Assembly (NCBI GenBank): GCA_964439835.1
Contig: CAYTPQ010000007.1
Coordinates: 1-64,000, forward strand
Length of the DNA stretch: 64,000 nucleotides
Direction of reading: 5' to 3'
DNA from: JAGNLM01 sp964439835
GTDB taxonomy: Bacteria > Pseudomonadota > Gammaproteobacteria > JAABTG01
Shown here: piece by piece, positions 1 through 6,451 of the stretch
Numbering within the stretch: the first letter of the stretch is position 1
Layout of the letters: the number at the start of each line of letters is the position of its first letter
Program-made: the position numbers and the translations under genes
Notes under the pieces: model-generated
Database searches by the model: none
The model's input: the letters and a program-made list of their open reading frames with translations, nothing else
What the model was told of the DNA's origin: nothing

Positions 1-7
1 GAGCGGG

Positions 8-1765
8 GTGGGGGAGTGCCTCGTTCACGACGCGGCGCGAGGGGTCTGGTGGCGCTTCCGCCGCCCGCTCGCCGTGGTCACGGCCGAGCGGCTCGCCGAC
101 GTGAGGCCCGCGCTGGACGAGGTCGAAGCGGCGGTGGAGGGGCGCGGGCTCTACGCCGCCGGTTTCCTCGCCTACGACGCGGCGCCCGCCTTCGACCCGG
201 CGCTGGTGGTGAGGGGAGGACCGGCGGTCCCACTCCTGTGGCTCGGGCTCTACGAGCGCCCGGAGCCTGGCGCGCCGCCCGCGGCCGAGGAGATGAGCGA
301 GGGGCTGGTGTGGTCACCCTCGCTCTCGGCGCGGGACTACGCCGACGCGCTGGGGCGGATCCACGCCTGGATCGGCGACGGCGAGACCTATCAGGTCAAC
401 TTCACCTATCGCCTGCGCGCGGCCTTCGATGGCGATCCTCTCGCGCTGTTCGGGCGGCTCGTCCGTGCCCAGGGGCCGGGCTACGCGGCCTACGTCGACA
501 CCGGCCGGCTCGCGGTCTGCTCGGCGTCCCCCGAGCTGTTCCTGGAACGCGCCGGCGAGCGCCTGCTAAGCCGCCCGATGAAGGGCACCCGGGGGCGGGC
601 GCCGACGCTCGTCGCCGACCGGGGCGAGGCCGAGGGGCTCCGGGCCTCGCCCAAGGACCGGGCCGAGAACGTGATGATCGTCGACATGGTCCGCAACGAC
701 CTGGGGCGGGTCGCGCGGCCCGGATCGGTGCGGGTGCCGCGCCTGTTCGCGGTCGAGCGCTACCCAACGGTCTGGCAGATGACCTCGGACGTGGAGGCCC
801 TGGCGGGCACGAGCACGGCGGAGGTCATCGCCGCGGCCTTTCCCGCCGCTTCGGTGACCGGCGCGCCCAAGGCCCGCACGATGGCGATCATCCGGGAGCT
901 GGAGGACTCGCCCCGCGGGGTCTACACGGGGGCGGTCGGGTTCCTCGCGCCGGGGCGCAGGTGTCAGCTGAACGTGGCGATCCGCACGGTCGTGGTCGAC
1001 CGGGAGATCGGCCTCGCCGAGTATGGCGTCGGCGGCGGGGTCGTGTGGGACTCGGAGCCGCAGGCGGAGTGGGCCGAGAGCCGGGCCAAGGCGCGGGTGC
1101 TGAGCGCCGACGCGCCGTCCTTCGATCTCCTGGAAACCCTGCGCTGGGACACGGATTCCGGCTATGTCCTGCTGGAGGCTCACCTGCGCCGGCTGGCAGA
1201 GTCCGCCGAGTACTTCGGTTATCCGTCGGACCGGGACGCGGTGATCCGGGACCTGGAGCGCGCGGCGGCGGGGTTCGCGCCCGTGCCTCAGCGGGTGCGG
1301 CTGCGGGTGGCCGCGGGCGGGGGGCGGACGGTGGACTCGCAGCCGCTCGTGCCGCGCGAGGTGGGGCGGCCCTACCGGATCGCCCTTGCGCCCGGGCCGA
1401 TCGATCTCGCCGACCGCTTTCTCTACCACAAGACCACCTGGCGCCGGGTCTACGACCAGGCGCTCGCCGCGGGGGGAGGCGCGGACGACGTGCTGCTCTG
1501 GAACGCCCGCGGCGAGCTGACCGAGTCCTGCGTTGCGAACCTGGTGGTGGTGCTGGACGGGCGGCGCTACACCCCGCCGGTCGCGAGTGGGCTGCTCGCG
1601 GGGACCTACCGTGCTTGGCTGCTGGAGCAGGGGCAGGTGGAGGAGCGGGTGATCACCCTGGAGGACCTCACGCGCGCCGAGCGCGTCTCGCTCGTGAACT
1701 CGGTCCGGGGGGAGTGGGAGGTCGAGCTCGCCGATTCCCCTGGATTCCGGCTTTCGCCGGAATGA
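8..1765 (+). CDS. pabB: Fused aminodeoxychorismate synthase component I / aminodeoxychorismate lyase
   Basis: Makes 4-aminobenzoate for folate synthesis in the cytoplasm. The first about 360 residues are a chorismate-binding domain, with GETYQVNF, the SRPMKGTRGR stretch, a DRAENVMIVDMVRNDLG block and VTGAPKARTM. The remaining about 215 residues are a class IV PLP-dependent lyase, with the likely PLP lysine in FLYHKTTWR and DDVLLWNARGELTES following. It would convert chorismate plus ammonia from a separate PabA to aminodeoxychorismate and then to 4-aminobenzoate. At 585 residues it has the normal length of such fusions. The frame is open to the left edge and the GTG at 8 has no clear ribosome site, so a few N-terminal residues may lie outside the window. 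The last codons run into a dispersed hairpin repeat. Confidence 0.93.
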   Translation: MGECLVHDAARGVWWRFRRPLAVVTAERLADVRPALDEVEAAVEGRGLYAAGFLAYDAAPAFDPALVVRGGPAVPLLWLGLYERPEPGAPPAAEEMSEGLVWSPSLSARDYADALGRIHAWIGDGETYQVNFTYRLRAAFDGDPLALFGRLVRAQGPGYAAYVDTGRLAVCSASPELFLERAGERLLSRPMKGTRGRAPTLVADRGEAEGLRASPKDRAENVMIVDMVRNDLGRVARPGSVRVPRLFAVERYPTVWQMTSDVEALAGTSTAEVIAAAFPAASVTGAPKARTMAIIRELEDSPRGVYTGAVGFLAPGRRCQLNVAIRTVVVDREIGLAEYGVGGGVVWDSEPQAEWAESRAKARVLSADAPSFDLLETLRWDTDSGYVLLEAHLRRLAESAEYFGYPSDRDAVIRDLERAAAGFAPVPQRVRLRVAAGGGRTVDSQPLVPREVGRPYRIALAPGPIDLADRFLYHKTTWRRVYDQALAAGGGADDVLLWNARGELTESCVANLVVVLDGRRYTPPVASGLLAGTYRAWLLEQGQVEERVITLEDLTRAERVSLVNSVRGEWEVELADSPGFRLSPE

Positions 1766-1767
1766 CG
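1744..1767. repeat. Dispersed CGCCGGAATGACG repeat with hairpin
   Basis: An 8-bp perfect stem (ATTCCGGC, loop TTTC, GCCGGAAT) followed by GACG. It overlaps the stop codon of the pabB fusion and supplies its last residues. The 13-mer CGCCGGAATGACG recurs, inverted or with two changes, at 5509-5605. Such elements are common intergenic repeats in proteobacteria; here it may also terminate transcription between the convergent neighbours. Confidence 0.7.
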
Positions 1768-1796
1768 AAGGGGGTTGCTTCGGAGTCTCCCCAGCC

Positions 1797-3500
1797 CTAG
1801 CAACTCCGTCGCCGACTGGCGCCGGTGAGCCAGCGCCAGAGGTGCCCCGCCGCGATCTTCTCTCCGGTGAGGACGTAGGCCAGAGTGGTGCAGTGATTGC
1901 GCGTCCAGCTCATCTGCGCCGGCATCTCCCAGGCGCCCGCAAACAGCACCTCGTCGCCGACGTGCAGCCGGCTCTGCGGGTCTGGTAGTACCTCGTCGTA
2001 GCCGTCGCGGGCGAGCATGAGGGGGATCACCGCCAACTCCTGATCGCGGTCGCGGGGGTCCCGAACCAGGTGGGCCAGGCGTAGGTCCGTCCCGTTGCGC
2101 AGCGCCTCGGTGAGTGCGGGGCTGCTCTGGTTGGTGATCGCGACCGACCAGATGTCGGGCACGAAAGGGCCGAGCTGACTGGCGAGCCGGTCGACCAGGG
2201 ACTCGGCCCACTCCCGCGGCTGGCCTCGGGCGAGGGCGAGAAAGCGCGAGAGGAGGGGGGTCGTAATGAGCGCGAGGATCTCGTGGCCGATGATCAGGCC
2301 ACGTTGCATCACCAGGTCGGTGCGGGCGGCCTGGAACACGTCGTCGTTGGCCGTGCGGTTCTGCCGCGCGACCAGAAACAGCTTGCGGTTCAGGGCCTGG
2401 GCCGTCATCAAGATCGAGAGGTTGTTGGCGTCGTCGTTGGTGCCCGCGACGATGCCCACCGCCTTGCTGACGCCGGCCTCGATCAGTGTCGCGGCCTCCG
2501 TGCCGCGCCCGTGGACGCAGTCCGCGCAGCGCGTCTTCTCCGGGTCGGCCTCGACAATCACGGTGGTCACGCCCTCGCCCTCCAGCCGGCGGCGCAGGGC
2601 CTTTCCGAAGCGTCCGTAGCCGCAGAGGATCCAGGTGCCGTGGGGCGGGTAGATGACCGGCTCCAGGCGCGAGCGCGGGACCCCGGTGAGCCACTCGAAC
2701 AGGACGTGGGTCTCCGGGGAGTACAGCGCCATCGCGAGGCGCTCGGCGAAGGCCTCGAACGGGTTGACGATGAAGTCGGTGCCGAAGGAGGCCATGTTGG
2801 CCGCCGCCTCTTCGGTCTCCGCGCGGCAGATGACCGGCGTCTTCGGGGCCAACAGCTTGGCCGTGATCGCCACCATCAGGTTGACCTCGTCGCGGTTGGT
2901 CAGGGCGAGGACCCCGGCGCAGCGGGGGTGCTTGAGACCGCCCCGGACGAGGTACTCGGGAACGGCCGCGTCGGCCGCTAGGCCCGGCACGTCGACGCCC
3001 AGGTCATCCACCCGCAGGGCGCTGATCCGGTCCGGGTCCACGTCGACCACCACCGCCCGCAGCCCGCGCTCGACCAGGGTGCGCACGAGCAGACTGCCGG
3101 TGTCGCCGTACCCGCACACCAGGTAGAACGGCTCGCGCAGCCTGCGTACGGCGCGGGTGAAGCGGGTCTCGCGGAAGGCGCGCTGCAGCGCCGCGTCCTG
3201 CACCAGGGCGACGATGTTGCCCAGCGCGTAGAACCAGGTGATGACCGTGATGTAGACCGAGAAGGTCATCCACAGGCGCTGGCCGGGGGTGAAGAGGTAG
3301 GGCAGCTCGCCGAAGCCGATGGTCGTCGCGGTGTAGGTGACGACGTAGAAGGCGGAGAGGAAATCCATCTGCCAGGGATTTCCCTTGTCATCGACGCCGG
3401 GGATCAGGGCGAACCCCAGCACCGATACCGCGTAGGACGCGATCAGCGCGAGCAGCGGCGCCCGCAGGCGCCGCAGGACCAGGGCGGTGACCCGGGTCAC
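1797..3500 (-). CDS. Potassium channel protein with two RCK/TrkA-N domains
   Basis: An inner-membrane ion channel of the two-helix pore type, 567 residues. An N-terminal membrane helix (about residues 10-32) is followed by a pore loop with selectivity filter TTIGFGE (near 60) and a second helix (about 75-100). Two nucleotide-binding regulatory domains follow, with Rossmann motifs CGYGDTG (near 128) and CGYGRFG (near 292), and then C-terminal lobes. RCK domains gate such channels by binding nucleotide, calcium or other ligands. The filter has TIGFG in place of TVGYG, a known variant. It is the last gene of an apparent oxyR-DUF6394-channel operon, 14 bp after its neighbour, which suggests that oxidative stress and ion homeostasis are linked here. 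Confidence 0.9.
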   Translation of the reverse strand: MTRVTALVLRRLRAPLLALIASYAVSVLGFALIPGVDDKGNPWQMDFLSAFYVVTYTATTIGFGELPYLFTPGQRLWMTFSVYITVITWFYALGNIVALVQDAALQRAFRETRFTRAVRRLREPFYLVCGYGDTGSLLVRTLVERGLRAVVVDVDPDRISALRVDDLGVDVPGLAADAAVPEYLVRGGLKHPRCAGVLALTNRDEVNLMVAITAKLLAPKTPVICRAETEEAAANMASFGTDFIVNPFEAFAERLAMALYSPETHVLFEWLTGVPRSRLEPVIYPPHGTWILCGYGRFGKALRRRLEGEGVTTVIVEADPEKTRCADCVHGRGTEAATLIEAGVSKAVGIVAGTNDDANNLSILMTAQALNRKLFLVARQNRTANDDVFQAARTDLVMQRGLIIGHEILALITTPLLSRFLALARGQPREWAESLVDRLASQLGPFVPDIWSVAITNQSSPALTEALRNGTDLRLAHLVRDPRDRDQELAVIPLMLARDGYDEVLPDPQSRLHVGDEVLFAGAWEMPAQMSWTRNHCTTLAYVLTGEKIAAGHLWRWLTGASRRRSC

Positions 3501-3514
3501 GGACGGGGCGCCCG

Positions 3515-3898
3515 TCAGCGCCGCAGCATCACGGTCTCGACCACCAGCAGGACCACCGAGACGATGTTCGCGATCATCGCCCCCCCTGCGAGCGAGACCA
3601 GGCTGGCGGTGGCGCTCGGAGTGAGGCCGTCGGCGCTCACGTGGAGCGCGAAGCCCCAGGTGATGGCGGCGGCGATCAGCTGCAGGTCGGCCACCAGGCT
3701 GGTGGCCAGCATCACCGCGCCCATCTGCGTGCGGTCGCCGAACTTCAGCACCGTCGCGACCAGGTTCACGACGATGGCGGCGAACAGCTCGTAGACGTTG
3801 TGGTGGGCGGGGTTGTCGATCTCGCCCATGACGAAGCCGAAGTTCAGCGACAGCGCGAGGATGATGAAAAAGCCGAAGGCGACCTTCTCCAGGTTCAT
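3515..3898 (-). CDS. Small integral membrane protein, DUF6394-like
   Basis: A 127-residue protein with four predicted membrane helices and no catalytic motif. A conserved-looking polar patch EIDNPAHHNVYELF lies between the first two helices. I believe it matches DUF6394, a family often found beside RCK-containing potassium channels, but this is from memory of the family and was not searched. Its ATG overlaps the oxyR stop codon by 4 bp (ATGA) and the channel gene begins 14 bp later, so the three are very likely translationally coupled. It may be a channel accessory subunit; that role is inferred from position only. Confidence 0.7.
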   Translation of the reverse strand: MNLEKVAFGFFIILALSLNFGFVMGEIDNPAHHNVYELFAAIVVNLVATVLKFGDRTQMGAVMLATSLVADLQLIAAAITWGFALHVSADGLTPSATASLVSLAGGAMIANIVSVVLLVVETVMLRR

Positions 3899-4872
3899 GG
3901 TCGGGACTCTCCCTGAGCGTTCGGAATCGCCGCCGCGCGCCCCGTCCCCTCAGGGGCGTCCAGGCGGCGGACGGTGTTGGGCAGGTTCTGCAGGATCACG
4001 CCGGCGAAGGCCTCCAGGGCCTGACGGCGCGGGAAGCTGGCGCGGTACACCAGGGACACCCGGCGGTAGGCGTCGGGCAGGTGCAGGCGGCGGGCGATGA
4101 TGCCGCTGTCGGTCATCCAGGCCCCCCGGGTGGCGAGGGCCGGCACCAGGGTGCAGCCGAAGCCGGCGCCCACGAGCTGCAGGAGGGTCTCCAGGCTGGC
4201 AGCCCGAAGGTCGCCGATCTCGCCGCCGTGGGGACGCTCGGCCAGCCGGCACACGTCCATGACCTGGCGCGCGAGGCAGTGGCCGTCGGCGAGCAGCAGC
4301 AGCTCGACCGACTCCAGGTCCTCCCGGGTGATGTCGTCCCTGCCGTAGAGCGGGTGCTTGCGCGGGTGCGCGAGCCAGAACGGCTCCTCGAACAGCGGCA
4401 TCTCCTGCAGGTCCGACTCTTCGGCCGGGGTCGCGATCAGGATGGCGTCCAGGTCATGCTTGCGCAGGCGCTGGGTGAGGGCGTCGGTGATCTCCTCCGT
4501 CAGTACCAGCTTGAGCTGGGGATACTGGCGCCGCAGGGGCACCAGGATGAGCGGCATCAGGTAGGGGCTCAGCGTCGGGATCGCGCCAACCCGCAACGGC
4601 CCGGCGAGCGGGTCACGGTGGGCGCGCGCGACCTGCTCGATGGCATCCGCCTGCTCCAGCAGCAGCCGGGCGTGGACCAGGATGTCCTCGCCGATGGGGG
4701 TAACCTCCACCGAGCGGTTGGTGCGCTCGAAGATGGTGACACCCAGCCACTCCTCCAGCTTCTTGATCTGACTGCTCAGGGTCGGCTGGCTGACGAAGCA
4801 ACGCTCGGCCGCGCGGCCGAAGTGGCGGGTCTCGGCCACCGCGAGGACGTACCTGAGGTCGCGCAGGTTCAT
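3895..4872 (-). CDS. oxyR: LysR-family peroxide sensor OxyR
   Basis: A 325-residue transcription regulator that activates antioxidant genes when peroxide oxidises it. The N-terminal winged helix begins MNLRDLRYVLAVAETRHFGR. The substrate-type domain carries ADGHCLARQVMDVC, where the two cysteines are nine residues apart, exactly as Cys199 and Cys208 of E. coli OxyR, so the disulfide switch is intact. I chose the ATG at 4872 because it gives the standard LysR N-terminus; a longer open frame to 5085 adds residues unlike the family and would cover the operator. It is divergent from rubrerythrin, with an OxyR-type operator in the 193-bp gap, and heads an operon with the DUF6394-like protein and the potassium channel. 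Confidence 0.95.
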   Translation of the reverse strand: MNLRDLRYVLAVAETRHFGRAAERCFVSQPTLSSQIKKLEEWLGVTIFERTNRSVEVTPIGEDILVHARLLLEQADAIEQVARAHRDPLAGPLRVGAIPTLSPYLMPLILVPLRRQYPQLKLVLTEEITDALTQRLRKHDLDAILIATPAEESDLQEMPLFEEPFWLAHPRKHPLYGRDDITREDLESVELLLLADGHCLARQVMDVCRLAERPHGGEIGDLRAASLETLLQLVGAGFGCTLVPALATRGAWMTDSGIIARRLHLPDAYRRVSLVYRASFPRRQALEAFAGVILQNLPNTVRRLDAPEGTGRAAAIPNAQGESRP

Positions 4873-4931
4873 GGCGGGTCGGGTGGGACAGGGAGATTCT
4901 AGCAGGGTCGCGGCGTGGGCGATGGCCGACG

Positions 4932-4968
4932 ATAGCCGGCGCCTATGGCGGCCATCGCAACGAACCAT
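4932..4968. promoter_or_regulatory. Predicted OxyR operator between oxyR and rubrerythrin
   Basis: ATAG (4932-4935), 7 bp, CTAT (4943-4946), 7 bp, ATCG (4954-4957), 7 bp, CCAT (4965-4968). This matches 14 of the 16 fixed bases of the tetrameric OxyR site (ATAG-N7-CTAT-N7-ATAG-N7-CTAT) with exact spacing. It abuts the candidate -35 box of rubrerythrin, the position from which OxyR activates, and is placed to repress oxyR itself. Confidence 0.85.
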
Positions 4969-4997
4969 TGGCCGAGGCGCCGGGGGGTGGCTAGTCT
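4968..4997 (+). promoter_or_regulatory. Candidate rubrerythrin promoter
   Basis: TTGGCC at 4968-4973 and TAGTCT at 4992-4997 with an 18-bp spacer are weak -35 and -10 boxes, consistent with a promoter that needs an activator. The -35 touches the downstream edge of the OxyR operator. Confidence 0.5.
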
Positions 4998-5065
4998 TCG
5001 CTCCCGGAGATGGACCGCGGGTTACCGCCGGCCTCCTACCCATACACCTGACTGGAGAAACGAGC

Positions 5066-5485
5066 ATGTTGCTGAAGGGCAGCAAGACCGAAGAGAACCT
5101 GAAGTACGCGTTTGCGGGCGAGTCGCAGGCGAACCGTCGTTACCTGTACTTTGCGGCCAAGGCCGACGTCGAGGGCTACAACGACGTGGCGGCGGTGTTC
5201 CGCTCCACGGCCGAGGGTGAGACCGGGCACGCGCACGGGCACCTGGAGTACCTGGAGCAGGTGGGCGACCCGGCGACCGGGCTGCCGATCGGGCCGACGG
5301 CGGACAACCTGAAGGCCTCGATTGCGGGGGAGACCCACGAGTACACGGACATGTACCCGGGGATGGCGAAGGCGGCCCGGGACGAGGGCTTTGACGAGAT
5401 CGCGGACTGGTTCGAGACCCTGGCGAAGGCCGAGCGCTCGCACGCCAACCGCTTCCAGAAGGCCCTGGACGGCCTCGGGAGCTGA
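5066..5485 (+). CDS. Rubrerythrin, di-iron domain only
   Basis: A 139-residue peroxide-reducing di-iron protein of the cytoplasm. The four-helix bundle carries the ligand motifs AGESQANRRY, EGETGHAHGH, ETHEYTDMYP and KAERSHANRF, which supply the glutamates and histidine of the two iron sites. The C-terminal rubredoxin domain of classical rubrerythrin is absent, so a separate reductant is needed; this short form is common. The ATG at 5066 was chosen because homologues begin with MxLKGSKTEENLK and a GGAG sequence precedes it; the longer frame upstream is non-coding. It is divergent from oxyR and preceded by a strong OxyR operator, so induction by peroxide is expected. Confidence 0.93.
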   Translation: MLLKGSKTEENLKYAFAGESQANRRYLYFAAKADVEGYNDVAAVFRSTAEGETGHAHGHLEYLEQVGDPATGLPIGPTADNLKASIAGETHEYTDMYPGMAKAARDEGFDEIADWFETLAKAERSHANRFQKALDGLGS

Positions 5486-5508
5486 AGAGCACCGCGATGC
5501 TCCCCCAT

Positions 5509-5605
5509 CGTCATTCCGGCGCAAGACGGGACCCAGCGAAATCAATCACGTGTGCCCCCGCATCTGCCGGGGGACACCTGGAACTCGGCTTCCGCCGGGG
5601 TGACG
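5509..5605. repeat. MITE-like pair of inverted 13-mers
   Basis: CGTCATTCCGGCG (5509-5521) and CGCCGGGGTGACG (5593-5605) are inverted copies of the 13-mer found at 1744-1767, with two mismatches in the right arm. They bound about 70 bp of non-coding DNA between rubrerythrin and the DUF3501 gene. No target-site duplication was seen. Confidence 0.55.
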
Positions 5606-5641
5606 GCCGCACAGCCAATCATTAATGCGAGGAAAGGCGCG

Positions 5642-6226
5642 ATGACCGCATTGAGCCCGCAAGACCTTTACGGCCTTGAGGAGTACGCCAGGATCCGCAA
5701 GGACTTCCGGGGCCGCGTGATGGCCCACAAGAAGACGCGCCAGGTGCCCGTCGGGCCGAACGCCACGCTGTACTTCGAGGACCGGCTGACCATGCAGTAC
5801 CAGGTGCAGGAGATGCTTCGGATCGAGCGCATCTTCGAGCGCGAGGGGATCGAGGACGAGTTGGCGGCGTACAACCCGCTCATCCCCGACGGCAGCAACT
5901 GGAAGGCGACGTTCATGGTCGAGTTCCCGGACGTCGAAGACCGGCGCGAGGCGCTGGGCCGGATGAAGGGGGTCGAGCACCGGGTCTGGGTGCAGATCGA
6001 GGGTCACGACCGCGTCTGGGCCATCGCCGACGAGGACCTGGAGCGCACCGATGAGGACAAGACCTCGTCCGTGCACTTCCTGCGCTTCGAGCTCACCCCC
6101 GGCATGGTCAAGGACATGAAGAGCGGTGCAGGGTTGTCGGTCGGGATCGAACACCCGGCCTACCGCTTCAGCGTAACCGGCATCAGCCACCAGGTCCGCG
6201 AATCGCTCGCCAGCGACTTGCACTAG
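5642..6226 (+). CDS. DUF3501 family protein
   Basis: A 194-residue soluble protein matching DUF3501: it begins with LSPQDLYGLEEYARIRKDFR, followed by RQVPVGPNATLYFEDRLTM and an E-rich LRIERIFEREGIEDEL segment. The biochemical role of the family is unknown. In many proteobacteria it lies after rubrerythrin and a cysteine-rich Fe-S protein of the GlpC/HdrD kind, suggesting a shared peroxide or electron-transfer function. Here the Fe-S gene is missing from between the two and a MITE-like repeat occupies the spacer. It could be read from the OxyR-controlled rubrerythrin promoter, although the intervening hairpins may reduce this. Confidence 0.85.
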   Translation: MTALSPQDLYGLEEYARIRKDFRGRVMAHKKTRQVPVGPNATLYFEDRLTMQYQVQEMLRIERIFEREGIEDELAAYNPLIPDGSNWKATFMVEFPDVEDRREALGRMKGVEHRVWVQIEGHDRVWAIADEDLERTDEDKTSSVHFLRFELTPGMVKDMKSGAGLSVGIEHPAYRFSVTGISHQVRESLASDLH

Positions 6227-6348
6227 CCGGGTGTCGTAATACACCCCGTTAGTCCGGGACAGGGATGTCCCCTCCGCCCCCGCGGCAGGCGCGCAGATGC
6301 GTGACGCCGCCCTTCATCGCCTGGACTGACCGCTACGTCGCCGGCGCT

Positions 6349-6357
6349 TGCTAGAAT
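6349..6357 (+). promoter_or_regulatory. Candidate extended -10 for the mrp operon
   Basis: TGCTAGAAT at 6349-6357, a TGn-TAnnnT extended -10, lies 95 bp before the first mrp start codon in an otherwise GC-rich spacer. No good -35 was seen at 17 bp. Confidence 0.4.
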
Positions 6358-6451
6358 CCTCGGGCCGCTCGTCCCGAGCGCTCGACCGTTTGCAGGCTGG
6401 CCACGTCATGACGACCCCCGCCAGTGATCGCCTCGCGCGCGCGGGCGATCC

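Noticed and set aside
16..1800. Long open frame on the plus strand overlapping the pabB fusion
   Set aside because: It is rich in arginine, alanine and glycine, as expected of a shifted frame in GC-rich coding DNA, and has no family motif.
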